DNA of 64,000 bases, from contig NC_062215.1 in assembly GCF_902686445.1 (NCBI RefSeq), positions 28,170,750 through 28,234,749 on the forward strand, given 5' to 3'. Source of the DNA: Sciurus carolinensis. Its lineage: Eukaryota > Chordata > Mammalia > Rodentia > Sciuridae. Position numbers and translations under genes: made by a program. Positions 21,786-33,980 of the stretch are shown in pieces; the stretch's first letter is position 1, and every line of letters begins with the position of its first letter. The notes below the pieces were generated by a model, which saw nothing but the letters and a program-made list of their open reading frames with translations, was not told where the DNA came from and did not search any database.

Positions 21786-22192
21786 TTAAAAATTATTTGT
21801 TCTATTTAGTTACACATGACAGCAGAATGCATTTTGATTCATTGTACACAAATGGAGTACAATTTTTTCATTTCTCTGGTTGTACACCATGTAGTCACAC
21901 AATTCTTATAATCATACCTGTACACGGGTAATAATGTGTGTCTCATTCCACTATCTTTCCTTCCCCCGCCCCTCCCCTCCCCTCATTTCTTTCTACACAA
22001 TCCAAAATTTCTCCATTCTCCTCTTACCAACACCCCCTGATTAGGTGTCATCATCCACTTATCAGAGAAAACATTTGGCCTTTGGTTTTTTGGGGATTGG
22101 TTTATCTCACTTAGCCTTATATTCTCCAACTTCATCCATTTACCTGCAAATGCCATAATTTTATTCTTCTTTATGGCTGAGTATGTTTTCCA
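21786..22192 (-). mobile_element. L1 3' end, antisense, nested in ancient L1
   Basis: Reverse of the squirrel L1 3' end: 'tgcattttgattcattgtac', 'ctggttgtacaccatgtagt', a C-rich tract 'cccccgcccctcccctcccc' (reverse of the G-rich 3' UTR), then 'ttggccttt ggttttttggg' and '...tacctgcaaatgccataatt' from the ORF2 end. It has the longer 3' terminus, like 17457-17812. Confidence 0.85.
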
Positions 22193-22540
22193 TTCATGGT
22201 TACTACCTTTTCTACTTTAAGATATTTTGATCATTCTGATGTCATATTCTCCTGTACTCTTGAAGAAATGTTATAATTTTAGTATTTAAATTTAAGTCCC
22301 ATATCTATCAAATCAATTTTTGTTCATGAGTGTGGTAGGAATCAAAACTTTTTTTTCCCTTATATATTTGTTCAGTTACTCCAGTTTTGTTGAAAACTCT
22401 CTTTATTCTACAGAATTGCTTTGGTGCTTTTATTAAAATCAAGTGACATGTATATTTGCATTTCTGGATTCATATATTCTATTGACCTATTTGTCCATCA
22501 TTAAACTAATATCTCTTGATTTCTAATGCATGACCAAACA

Positions 22541-23179
22541 ATGATTATGAAAGGAACAGACAAATGAACAAAAGGATGAAAGATATTCATCTGAGAAAAA
22601 TAAAACAACATGATTACATGCACTTATCATTTAAAACACATTTGATCTTCAAAAAAATAAGATGTCCTATGTTAAAAGAAAGAATCATCTGAGAATTTGT
22701 TTTGGGGATAATAGTTTAATACCAATTTCATTTTAATCTTCACCTCCAGCCAAGTTCTTCTATATAAATTATACAGTAAAATATAATTCCGTAGAGTTGC
22801 TACTTCCCTGATTTCACCAACTGTCTGTGTAAGTTTCAGTTTTTTTCTGGAGTGAAGAGATTTATTTTGCTTGGAATGAGAATTTAAAATAGATATCCTG
22901 TTCATATCCAGGAACATGAGTATCTTGAGATTTCTAGAGTAAGACCACTAGATATTCTTTCAGCGACTGTAGCTCTGGACATTTCCTTTGGATTAATTCA
23001 CACTGAATGCATAACTAAGTTTTTTGTTATTGTTGTTTTGTTTTGATTTTTTCCTCCCACCCATCCTCCTTTGAAGAAAACTAAGCAACAGATTTATTAT
23101 GATTAGTGATCATCATTGGAATTTAACATAGTATTTCTTTTCTTAAATCTTAAATTGCCCAGATTGTGTGAAACTTTTT
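22541..23179. other. No gene recognised
   Basis: AT-rich sequence without supported features. The 81-codon minus-strand open stretch (22672-22917) matches nothing I know. Confidence 0.4.
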
Positions 23180-23312
23180 TTATTTTATTTATTTATTTTT
23201 ATTTTTACACACTGCATTTTGATTCATTGTACACAAATGGAAACTTTTTGTTTCTATGACTTTGTGCAAGGTAGAGTCATACAATTCATGTAATTATACA
23301 TGTACATTTTTA
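23180..23312 (-). mobile_element. Short L1 3' end, antisense
   Basis: A T-rich run (reversed A tail) leads into 'tgcattttgattcattgtac acaaatgg', then diverged 'gtttctatgactttgtgcaa ggtagagtcatacaattc', the reverse of the squirrel L1 terminus. Only about 130 bp survive, a severe 5' truncation. Confidence 0.75.
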
Positions 23313-24438
23313 TTATTATGGAGTTTGAAGTATTAGAAATTCCCCCAAATTACATCTTTTCTGGCTCTTCTAAAATGAAAAGAAATCCCCTGATCATATA
23401 AACCATGAAAATATTTTTTGGGTGGTAGACATGAAAACATACCCACCAGGGAAGTTCATGACTGGAGCTCTAAAATTATGATACTATAAAGAAGAAGCAA
23501 TCTTTCCTAGGAGTTTTCAATGTTTGTCTTTCATAAGTAATCAGTCTTCTAGCATGCCCAAAAGACAACCATTCTAATCCTTTAAAAGTTCCATCATGGG
23601 AGTTAACAGAATACTAAATGAGTTGACAATTTTAGTTAGGATATTATTTCCTGTGATCTTTGAACACTTAAGACATGATGATTATGTTTCCATGTGGTAA
23701 ACTATGAGGTCAGTGAAGTAGGAAACCCTAAATTTACCATCAGATATGACTGAACAGGCATCAACAGACTTCTTCAAGTAAGATCTGTCAGGTCCAGAGT
23801 CTCAGAAATAACTGGTGTGTTCCACAAGATTTACAAAGTATTGGTTTACAATGTTAATATTGTCACATATTGTTTTCCAAAAGAATGATTTTATTAAGAA
23901 ACAATGAAAACTATCTATCTATAAAATAATTCCAAGCAAATTAAAGTAATTCCTTCATTTTTATTTGGGAATTTCATATTTGTGTTGGTTCATTACACTC
24001 CTAGGACTTTCTTCTATGCTAAAGAATGTCTTCTTTACTCCTAATTAAACCACCCTTGATACAAGCACAATTTGTCTCTTATTTTTATCATTTAAAAAAA
24101 AAAGCAGACTTGTTGATTCTTTAGAAATTTTTAATCATTTAAAAACTTGGATATTGACTACAATCTTCCACAAAATTAGATCTCATTATATAACTGAGAA
24201 TTAAAGTATTATGTTTTAAATATATTAAATAAAAATCAAATTGGTTTTTTAAGTTATAAATTATAGATCATGCCATCACTGCCTAGCTTCAGAGCATACA
24301 CTACTTATAGTGTATCAAGTTAAATTCAAGTTCCTTATATACTTTATTTTTCGATATGCTATTGATTATGGATTGAGTATTTGTGACCTCCTGAGTGATT
24401 TTGTATAATTTCACATTACCTTAGCATCCATTTTGAAT
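23313..24438. other. No gene recognised
   Basis: AT-rich unique-looking sequence; no supported ORF, repeat or regulatory site. Confidence 0.4.
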
Positions 24439-24900
24439 ATGTTAGTCTTTCTCATACCAGAAGCAGGGCTCAGTCACCCTTGACACAATTTCCAGTTGCA
24501 CACCTTCTCCCAGTTACTCATTGTGGTCAATCCAGATATTTGTCTTATACAACCACTTCCCAACGACCACTTCCTTAAAGGTCACCTAGGTATAGCCTAC
24601 TTGACTGGACTCCCTGACCCACCACCAGCTTGGATTGTACAGATATGCCACAGTTACCACCTCTCAGCTACAACATGACCTATATAACTCATGCCTACTT
24701 GCTTTACATCCACCAATTAAAACTTCCCATGGAAAGACTTTGACCCGTAGATCCCCTTCTCTCTCTCTAAGCACTCCTTGACCTCCGTGCATGTGATCTG
24801 TGGGTTTTCTATGTACCACGCAGGACCTGTAAGTAATAAAATCTTTATTTCCATCTGTATTTTTCCTCATCATTGACAAAGTACTCTCCATCTTAAAGAC
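24439..24900 (+). mobile_element. Possible LTR remnant
   Basis: The order is LTR-like: CCAAT-like 'ccaccaatta', TATA-like 'ctatataact' (about 24678), a pyrimidine-rich patch, then 'gtaataaaatctttatttcc' with AATAAA at about 24836, about 157 bp after the TATA. Ends and TSD cannot be defined, so this is a weak call based on layout. Confidence 0.32.
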
Positions 24901-24919
24901 CCTAACTTAAAACACCACA

Positions 24920-25275
24920 TGAAACTCAAATGTTGAGGCCTTAGTACCCACTGTGATTTTATTTGGAGATGAACTCTTTGGGATATAATTAGGGTCAAAT
25001 AAGTTCATGAATATGAAGTCCTTATGATGTGATCAGTGCCCTTCAAGAAGAGACACGAGCAATCTGGCAGTCTCATTATTATTCTTTCTCTTGGACATAG
25101 CAACAAGCGGCCATTGACAAAGCTGGTAAAAGAACCCTCATCTGAACCCAACCATGCTGGTATCCTGTTGTTATATTTCCAGCCTACAGATCTTAAAGAA
25201 AATATTTGTGTTGTTGTTGTTTAAGCCACATAGTCTGTGCTATTTTGTTATGGCATCTTGGACAAACTAATACAC
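24920..25275 (+). mobile_element. MLT1-type MaLR LTR
   Basis: Sense match in order: 'tgttgaggccttagtaccca ctgtgattttatttggagat', 'atgatgtgatcagtgccctt', 'ccagcctacagatcttaaag' and the diagnostic end 'taagccacatagtctgtgct attttgttatggcatc ... aaactaatacac'. An ancient non-autonomous ERVL-related LTR. Confidence 0.75.
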
Positions 25276-26308
25276 TGCTGCCTTGATTCAAAACAGAATT
25301 TCAGGCTGCTTGCTTGGTAGCTTCAGCACATGAAAGCAAGCGAAAAATTAAGGAGAAATTGAATGTGAGGTCAATAAAACAAAGGCAAGGACAAGGCTTG
25401 TATTCGATGCTATAGGACCTCGTGTGCTTTTCTAGACATAGGGCATACACTTAACTAAAGTTTTCAATGAACCAAATCAAAAAGGAAATATCATTAGTTA
25501 AGCATCTCATGGTGATGATTAGATAAGGAGAAATACAAGGTAAGCAGAGTTATTCTGGTAATAAGACTTGTAGGAAATTCCTCCCAGTGGGTCATCCTAA
25601 AAATGATAGGGTAGCATTGCAGTAAGGAATATTTGCAGCGATGTCTTTTCCTAAATAGAGCAAGCAAATGAGCCTTTCATATCCATCCTCTGCTCCTTTT
25701 TCGCCTGCTCTTGGCCTTTGCAGGCTGGGGCCTTTGGGATGCCTCCCTTGGGCTTTCTGGCACTCTGAAAGAAACCAGCGGAAGATCAAGAACAGAAAGG
25801 GAAACAGCCCAGAATGTTTCTCTTTCTTTGCAGGGTGGTTTCAGCTGTGAGAATATTCTTCTGTTTCAGTCAGTGCATCCTGGTGGAGGGACCCTCCCTT
25901 TAGCTACAGCACTCACCACATCCTGGTGGCACCAAGGTATTGTTATCCTTTGTTGCTTCTCTTAATTTAGCTGGTCACCATTCCTTCTTCAGACTCTCTT
26001 CCATTAACCCATTTGTATTTATCATCTTCCCCTCTTGCAATAATTGCCAATTTCTACAGTATCTTCTTACACTGCCCTTTAGTAAGGCCAAGTGTATTTC
26101 ACCAAAAACAATTACACAGTGCTGTGCATAGATCTCTGATAATTTTCATGAATATATGGGTGACATTTTCACTACCTCTAAAAATGGGTAGGCTCTTTGT
26201 TTTTCAGAATACAATACAAATGCTCTCAGATAGACAATATAACATGCCAGTGGGTTTAGAAACCACAAGAAAAACAAATGTTAACCCCAAATCACTGTTT
26301 CTTATCAA

Positions 26309-26342
<34 letters not shown>

Positions 26343-26914
26343 ATTTTTAATTTTGGTATTCATCACAAACATTTAGAAACAGAATATATTTGAGTATTTT
26401 TATGTTGCTTCAAGACTACATTTATATTTTCAGTAGTTTTTGCTGTTATAATTCAAATTTTAACTAGAAATCTCTGTGGGTTTGTTACCTGGAATGTGAT
26501 TAACAGCTTGGTGATAAACATGCAGGATTAAAGCTAACCATTTCCTGAGAAATCGGAAGAAACTTGTAAAGGTAGATTTTTTTTAAATTTAACTGCTTGA
26601 ACATTCAAGTCTCTTATATTCACATATAAGATGCGTATATTATTTATTAGGGCAATATTTTGGATCTGACTTGGTTTGTGGGTATTACTCTACAGTTTAT
26701 TGTGATGTTTACCTGTGGAATCCCTTGTGACACTCTTTTCTATGAAACCTTGACAAGGGTATAGCAATGCCTATCTTATGAATTTTTTAGGGGGAAATTT
26801 TTAATTGCTCATCTTTAGTTTCTTTGCTCCACATTCTTTTTTCCTTCTCCCTTGAATGAATTGCACATAAGTGACAGTAAGAGAATTGAATATCACAAGA
26901 TATTGGTATACCAT
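25276..26914. other. No gene recognised; perfect (GT)15 at 26311-26340
   Basis: A GC-richer patch at 25660-25960 has overlapping open frames on both strands but no recognised motif. The pure GT15 microsatellite is the only defined element. Confidence 0.45.
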
Positions 26915-27966
26915 TGCCAACCTCTGTATTTTACAAAGTACCACGGACTGAATAACTTAAACCAGGTTTATAATTCTGAACTCTAGAAACACAAGATCAA
27001 GTTGTTATCAGGGCCATGCTCTAGTAGGACTGGAATTTCCAAGCTTCTTATCACATGCTTGGTTTCCCTGGCAACCAGGCCACCATCCTGTGCTTTTTTC
27101 TAGGAGTGTTCCAAAAATCATCTCCTCAGGTGTGGTTAAAAGGAGTGAGTTAGTTAAAAGGAGTCAGTTAAGAACAAAGAAAAATACTTCTTTTGTTTTT
27201 AACTTTCCAGAACTACTCCTGAGTACTTTCAGAAATCAAGAGAGGGGGGTTAGGGGACAAATATTATAACAAAACGTAGTCATAGTGCTCTAATCCTTTA
27301 GGAAATGACAAGGACGTTAATTGCTGTGAGTCAGGACCAGTGGAAAAGAATGAAAATATATATCACGATGTTATTATGGTTTAGATGTGGCGTCCCCCAA
27401 AAGCTCAGGTGTGAGACAATAGAAAGGTTGGAGGAGAAATAGTTAGGTCATAGCCTTGACCTAATCATTGAACTGATCCCTGGTGGGATTAACTGAGTGG
27501 TGACTGGAGGCAGGTGGGGTGTGGCTGGAGGAAGTAATGCATTGGGCGTGTGGTTATGGGTATATATTTTGTATCTGGAGAGTGGACTTTCTCTCTCTCT
27601 CTGTCTGCTTCCTGATCATGGGGTGAGCCCCTTCCCTCTGCCACACTCTTCTGATGTGATGTTCAACCTCACCTGGAGCCCCTGGAGATTGGATCTGGCT
27701 GTATATGAGCTAAGACCTCTGAAATCATGAGCCCTCAAATAAACGTTTCCTCCTAAAATTGTTCTGGTCAGATCTTTTAGTAGCAAAAAAGCTGACCAAA
27801 ACATATACTATTACAGAGGACCACACTACATCATTATGACCACATCTAAACTGTCTAAAACTAATTATACCTGTAATGACCTCATTTCCACGTGACACCA
27901 CATTGTAAGGTACTGGGGGTTAGAACATCAACATATGAATTTTTGGAGGGAGGGCACAATTGAACC
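26915..27966 (-). mobile_element. MLT1-type LTR, antisense, split by a MaLR LTR
   Basis: The left piece (about 26915-27330) reads as reversed MLT1-like LTR: 'aagtaccacggactgaataa cttaaacc', 'attctgaactctagaaacac aagatcaag' and 'cagggccatgctctagtagg'. The right piece (about 27806-27966) gives the remaining part: 'aatgacctcatttccacgtg', 'aaggtactgggggttagaac atcaacatatgaattttt' and '...cacaattgaacctataata'. The two parts are contiguous in the family and are separated here only by the LTR at 27369-27803. Confidence 0.62.
27369..27803 (+). mobile_element. MaLR-type solo LTR nested in MLT1
   Basis: It begins TGTTATTATGGTTTAGATGTGG and runs through 'tccc ccaaaagctcaggtgtgaga', a TATA-like 'gggtatatattttgtatctg' (27558-27577), a CT run, 'tcttctgatgtgatgttcaa' and 'gccctcaaataaacgtttcc' to '...gctgaccaaaaca'. 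It is highly similar to 60288-60688. A full-length LTR with no internal region. Confidence 0.85.
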
Positions 27967-28249
27967 TATAATAGGAGCGTGCTAATAAACAGTTTTTCTT
28001 TCACACTACCTCTTCAGGTGCCTTGGGTGTACAAATGAAATACTATTTGTAGCAATCTTATTTTAAGTGACAAGAATTCTGATTTCTTTAAAAAAAAAAT
28101 CAATGTTCCATAATAGGGGTATATGTAATTGTTTCAATGACTACTTTTACTTTTTGAAATAGATGCCTAGAAATAGAGACATCAGGGAGCATAGCATAGA
28201 GATAGAAGGTTTTCGTTGTTGGTGGTGTTGGCTTTATTTATTTATTTAT
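27967..28249. other. No gene recognised
   Basis: Nothing supported here. Confidence 0.35.
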
Positions 28250-28335
28250 TATTTGTCCCATGGATCCAACTTCAGGCATCAGAATCACACATGGTAGGCA
28301 AGAGCTCGACTTCTGAGCTACATTCCCAACCTGGA
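28250..28335 (-). mobile_element. ID-like SINE fragment, antisense
   Basis: 'catggtaggcaagagctcga cttctgagctacattcccaa cct' is the reverse of the ID body ('ctggggatgtagctcagt...agagcgcttgcctagcatg'). Diverged; the left border lies in a TTTA-rich run (28236-28250). Confidence 0.45.
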
Positions 28336-29966
28336 GTTAACTATTATCAAGCACATTGTTTTTAGTACATAGTGAACTTATTTCTTCTATAATCTATAGT
28401 TCCCATTGAAAAGCAAGTTAGATACTATATGGAGATCATAACTCTTTATGGTATTGTTGTTAGAAAATACAATTCAGCATGCTAAACAGAATCTTTCCAT
28501 TTTGAAAGACTACCTGATATTATTTCTATGGTGTTAGGTTTATTCTTTCTGGAACTTATAAAAAGAATTAGCTGACTTCAAGGGAAACTTTTGCCATATA
28601 TTTTAAAAATTCATGAAACTTTTGATTGAACAGTTATAAAACCCTTAATGATATGGGATTTTCTGGGGAAAAGAGTTTCAATACAAGTCATATAATTTCT
28701 TATGGTTTTGGTTTCTCCTACTGAATAGATGTATCCAATGTTTGTACATTTGTTTTCCTGGTTGTTTTGAAAATATATTTAAAAGGTAACTTTATAGTGA
28801 CTTTTTAGGAAAAAATGATATATGATAAGTTAAAAATATTTTTAGCCATGCAGAAGTGAGAGTAAAAAAAAGGGAAGGAAATATATTGAGAAGAAATCAC
28901 TGGACTTAGTGACTGACTAGGTAAGGTTATCATTAAAAAGTGAGAAGCAAAACCAATGTAAAGTCCTAGACAAGGGCTTTTCCTTCCGGAATGGACAGTG
29001 CAGTGGTGTATCATCACAGGCATAATCCCTTAGCCCGCAGGAATAGAGTTGCCTTACCTGCTCACCAACATTTGCAGATTTGCAGAATGTATCATTAATT
29101 GACGTACATTATTGCTGGCTACCAGGACTTTTTATAGCAAAGGAAGTGGAGCAAAAGATTTGTTCTCAACAGAAATAACTGGTTTTCTCATGTGCCTCAT
29201 TATCTATAAAGGCTGACTTGACAGGACAGAATGGTTTGTTGAAAAATCAAGTAGAAGCTGCCCCCTATGTGGTTGGGGTGCTAATATCACAGGATGATAT
29301 GGATATTTAATTATAGTTTTGATTAGAAATCAAGATATAATATCACCTACATCTGACTGTATAGTGCAGAAATCAACAGATTCAAGTCGCCCTCTCACCC
29401 CTCCTCCTATTCATTTAAAGAAACTTTGCTTCTTTTCCCAACAAAGTTGACTTGCCTAAGAAATCCTAGTTGACCAATATAAAAATATGTTGACTTCACA
29501 GCACAGTTCTGTTCACTGGAAACCAAGATCTCTTTTCGGGCCATTTTGGATTCTTCAAATAACAGAAATTTAAAAGTTGGGTGATTAGTTTGCATATCTA
29601 GAATAATCTAATTTGCTACCTGACACAATGAGATCATAATGTATGTATACATAGCTGTCTTGGAACTCAAGAGAAGCACTGTATTGTCCCTTAGTTTTGG
29701 AGAGTGGTAAATTGTTGCAATCTATATTCCTAAGATCAAGAACCCAGACTTCAAAGTATTAAAAGCTTGCATCACCCATCAGATGAAGACACAAAAGAGA
29801 TCCAGTTGGAGGACCAGGAAAGACATGGAAAAATTGGTTGGAGGAAGGAATCCCTTATATTAAATTAAGACACAGGAACAGCTACATAAGAAACACAGAA
29901 GTAGAAACTACTATAGCTATGTTTTAGATTAATATTTGTTTTCTTTATTTTTTCCCCTTGTTAAAG
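28336..29966. other. No gene recognised
   Basis: AT-rich sequence without supported ORFs, RNA genes or repeats. Confidence 0.4.
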
Positions 29967-29977
29967 TATCTGAAAGA
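29967..29977 (+). repeat. TSD of the twin-primed L1 (partner 30553-30563)
   Basis: 'tatctgaaaga' occurs here and identically at 30553-30563, bracketing the composite L1 insertion. Confidence 0.85.
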
Positions 29978-30552
29978 AAGCATCCGGCCTTTGGTTTTTT
30001 GGGATTGGCTTATTTCACTTAGCATGATATTCTCCAATTCCATCCATTTATCTGCAAATGCCATAATATTCTTCTTTATGACTGAATAATATTCCATCAT
30101 GCATACATGTCACAGTTTCTTTATCCATTCATCTGTTGAAGGGATTCCAGGTTGATTCCACAATCTAGTTATTGTGAATTGAGCTGCTATAAACATGGAT
30201 GTGACTGTGTTACTGTAGTATGCTAATTTTAAGTCCTTTGGGTATAAACAGAGTGGGATAACTGGGTCAAAAGGTGGGTCCATTCCAAGTTTTCTGAGGA
30301 TTCTCCACACTGCTTTCTAATGGGGGTTGAGAGAAGGATGGAGGAACTTCACATTACTTAGAGGGAAATGAGTGGGAGAGTATGAAAAATGGTGGAATGA
30401 AACAGACATCATTACCCTATGTACATGTATGATTACACAAATGGTATGAATCTACATCATGCACAACCATAGAAATGAAAAGATGTACCCCACTTGTGTA
30501 CAGTGAATCAAAATGCAGTCTGTAAAAATAAAAAAAAATAAATAAAATAAAT
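29978..30552. mobile_element. L1 insertion with 5' inversion (twin priming)
   Basis: 29978-30320 is antisense: it is the reverse complement of the ORF2 end, from 'ccggcctttggttttttggg' to 'ttctgaggattctccacact gctttct'. At about 30321 the orientation flips to sense 3' UTR ('tgggggttgagagaaggatg ... ccctatgtacatgtatgatt ... atgcagtctgtaaaaataaa'). The two halves are almost adjacent in L1 order, with roughly 25-35 bp lost at the junction. Together with one perfect 11-bp TSD this is the signature of twin priming in a single event. The inverted half encodes a readable C-terminal ORF2 stretch on the minus strand (30110-30310). Confidence 0.92.
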
Positions 30553-30563
30553 TATCTGAAAGA

Positions 30564-31146
30564 TAGTAATGATGAAAAGAGGCTTTTAGGTTTCAATTGG
30601 AAGAACTAATATTATTGTGTAATGATATAGTAAATTGTGAGACATTAAGTGCCTTCCTCTGGACAAAAGATAGGAGTGGATAGTAAAGGGAAATGTGTGC
30701 ATTGTTATGGAAATTTTATCTGTTTCTCCAGACCCAAACTTCTCCACCTTGCTCTGGTCCTGGAAGGCACATCTATATGGACAACACCAGTGATCTTCCT
30801 TTTCTCAGCCTTCCTAGTAAGTTCAATCAAAGAAAAATAAGATAGGGCCTTTACTTCCATATCCAATGGTTGGAAGTTGGCCATATTTCCCTTCTGAAAG
30901 CCAGAGTTCCAATGGTGACCATCCATTGTAATATTCTCTCCCTGTCTTGCACATTCAAGTCCAGGGCTGGTAATATCCTCCCTGTCTTCTCCATGGCTAT
31001 GCCCAATTTTTGTTCTCTTAACTCCACCCATAACTTTTTAGATAATCCCTTTATTAAACTCTTCTCAACTGCCTTGTTCTACCATATGTTCTGTTTCTTT
31101 CCAGGATCCTCCATAGACCCAGTATATGAACTACCAAAACTTGAAA

Positions 31147-31183
<37 letters not shown>

Positions 31184-33809
31184 TTTTTTTTTTTTTTGTA
31201 TTTAATTTATATGGCAATAAGTCTGGGAAGAAGTATTTGTGCATTTGTGTTGTTTACATGCCAGAGAGAATATTTGTCTGATTCATGTTTAAAATTGCTC
31301 ACTATCCATATCAGACCACAGATGCATGTTAGAAATAGGAGTGTGGCTTTTGCAATAAGTCCCACTGAAAAATATTTATTAGACATGGACATGTAGAACA
31401 TGTTGTGCTAGGATGCTGTTCAACCTATAGAAATAAAAGGAATCACTGTCAGAGTGTTTGGGTTCAAATCATAAGGTTGCCTCTTTAAAGCATAGGCAAC
31501 CAGTGCTGCCTTTGATAAATGGTGTTGAAAATAGTGTTCTCACGTTGCTGCAGGAAGGAAATCAATGTCCAGTTCACATATTTTATTCAGGGTCCAATCA
31601 GATATTTTCTTATATTTATGAAAAATGAGAAAACCCAGCAGTCTCTCCCCCTTCCCTTCTCTAGGTTAACTCATAGCTCCCGTGGTGCTTATGTGATTCA
31701 TGTGTGTCCAGTGAAAAGTCAATACTGTGCTAAATACAGTTTAGTCTATTTTTGTTTTCATATGCATTACTCACTTGGAATGTTATGAAATTCCTGACAT
31801 TATATATATGGTAATATTTTTCTGGGGTGTAATCCTGATTCAAATTTAAGTTCTAAAAATAAGCCATTGACATTCCTCAAGAGCAAAATATCTACATATC
31901 CTCACTACCCGTTGAAATGCCTGGCCAAGAGGAAGAACTCTGCAAATGTTAAGTGGACTTCTTTTTTTTTTCTTTTGATGACCAACATATGTCCATTTTT
32001 TAAAAATCACTCTTTAAAGTCAATTTTAAATTTTGTCCTAAGGTACATATAAGAGGGGCAACCAACAAGGCTGGGCAGGCTACTATGAATCAAAGTTGGG
32101 CCTCCTTGCATAAACTTTCAGAATCAGAGTATAAGTAGGAGTGTCAGGAATGTCTTTGTAAATGTGTAAATCTCAAAATAAAGAGGAGCCATATTTGGAT
32201 CTCCTCCCCTGCATTGGTATATATCTATGAGCTCTGCCCTGGAAGGCAGACAACTGATACTCTGATTGCTTTTCAAATTGAAAACCTCACCTGCTGTTTG
32301 CAAACGTGTTCTCTCCTCTTCTGCCCTGTTATTGAACAAACAGGCATTGATTTCTATCTCCTTTTATTTTTTTTTTTTCCTGAAAGCAGCAATATCCCTC
32401 AGATATTAGATTCTGCCCTGTCTGGTTAGTGAAGGATTTAACTTAGTCATATTAAAATAATAATAATAATAAGACTCCATGGCTCCTGCACAGTTTGTTG
32501 GTGGATTCTTGTCAGGAAAACAGTGAATCTAGTGTGATAGATGAAACACATGTAACTTACTAATTATTAATATGTGGCTTTCGCTGGAGAAAACTGTGTT
32601 GGAAGATATACGTGACAATATTATAGCTGAGAGCATTGGGGACATATCAGAAGTGGCTGAGGATACCTGTGCTTGGTAAGAACAGTGAAACTCTAAATTT
32701 TGGATGACAATTGGCAATTCCATAGGAAATGAGTTAAATGAAGAAGAAAGAAAGTTTACATAACTGTCAAAAATAATAGAGCAGATCCTACTTAAGGTGT
32801 AGGACATTGAGTGAACCACCTATTGAAAGATCTATTACTAGTATTTATTTAAAATATGTGTTTCACTTACATTGTTTGTCAGTGAACTACACCTATTTAT
32901 TTACCTTAAGTTACTTTTATATATGACCTTGGAAATGAGTGAATAGAAAGTGAATAAAAGAGAGAATATGCTTCATGATGGGAAAGTCTCACACTATCTG
33001 CAACTACTCTGAATTTATTTAATATATCTTGATTGATTCATCAACTCATACACTGAATCAAAAACTTAATGATTTGTTTATACTTCTTTTCAACATTATG
33101 TTTTGTACTCTTTAGGATCCAGGTAATCTAATAAGATTACAAATGTATAGTGATGAATAAATCATTACAGGGGTACATTTACTGATGATTAATATCAATT
33201 TACACGTGCATGTATATTTTTATAGGTGTTTCTCTCCAGCTTTGTAGGGGGATCAATATGTGCTTGCTCATTGGCCTTACTAACAGAAAAGTTTCTCTAC
33301 ATCATCACAACAAGTAGTTGTACACAAGTTGGAGCAAGTTAGACTATTACCTTCTCACAGAGTAGGAGTAAGGGTACGTCTTGAATAATGATTACCTTTC
33401 AAAGACATGATTCCCACGTTCTTGAGAAAGGTATTCGTGGATTGCAAAACTAACAAAAGGTTACTAGAGAGGACTAAATCTCAAAGGGGTAGAAAAAGGA
33501 TTTACAATTGCAGATTTTCTAAAGAAGAAGCTGTAAGAAAAGGGATGAGAGTCAGGAAGACTAATCCTGTATAAGGATTAGTTCAGTTAAGGGAAATATT
33601 AAGACTGTTTTTATCACTACGCAGTTCACCTAGTCCTGATTCTGAAAAGCCAGATATTCTATTCGATCCATAATGTAACATAGGGCATAGTCCAAGTGTG
33701 ATTTTAAATCTATATTGAGTGAGTCCACAGCTTGCTTTGGAATATGGCAATACAGGCACAGCAAAAACAAAAAGTAAAATAAAAGCAGAGGGGAATTTCA
33801 TTTGCTGAG
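30564..33809. other. No gene recognised; CT/T tract at 31153-31197 and AAT run at 32457-32472
   Basis: A (CT)11 run passes into T23, a compound low-complexity tract. Open frames up to about 110 codons (for example 30705-31031 minus, 30870-31205 plus) overlap each other on both strands and show no motif. I call none as genes. Confidence 0.45.
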
Positions 33810-33980
33810 ATCTCTCATGTTCCAAGACCTGTGCTGTGTGCGGTTCATGTACTAAGATTAACCTGGAGAAAGCAGTGTTATGTCTATTTAAGAGATCCGG
33901 AAAGTGAGACTTAGGACTCCACCTTGCCCCATATCTCCAGATGGAATAACAGGCAGAGCCAGTGTCTGCACTTAATTTTG
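33810..33980 (-). mobile_element. Possible MIR/L2-type remnant, antisense
   Basis: 'tccaagacctgtgctgtgtg', 'tatgtctatttaagagatcc ggaaagtgagacttagga' and 'ataacaggcagagccagtgt' resemble a reversed MIR-type body. Weak. Confidence 0.3.

Larger units (their letters stand above)
20400..22540 (-). mobile_element. Ancient L1 (L1M-type), antisense, carrying two nested elements
   Basis: Read in reverse, the 3' UTR-like part (about 20400-20706), ORF2 C-terminal part (about 21095-21785) and further upstream ORF2 part (about 22193-22540) follow the order of old mammalian L1. Examples are 'gggagtagaattaccgaacc atggtat', 'gaattgctttggtgctttta' and 'attctattgacctatttgtcc'. The gaps between the three pieces are filled exactly by a MaLR LTR (20708-21080) and a squirrel L1 3' end (21786-22192). 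Confidence 0.62.

Noticed and set aside
25592..25965. Overlapping frames in a GC-richer patch resembling an exon
   Set aside because: No splice-site pair with a coherent phase and no recognised domain.
30110..30310. Minus-strand frame resembling a protein-coding gene
   Set aside because: It is the inverted C-terminal end of L1 ORF2 in the twin-primed insertion, not a separate gene.
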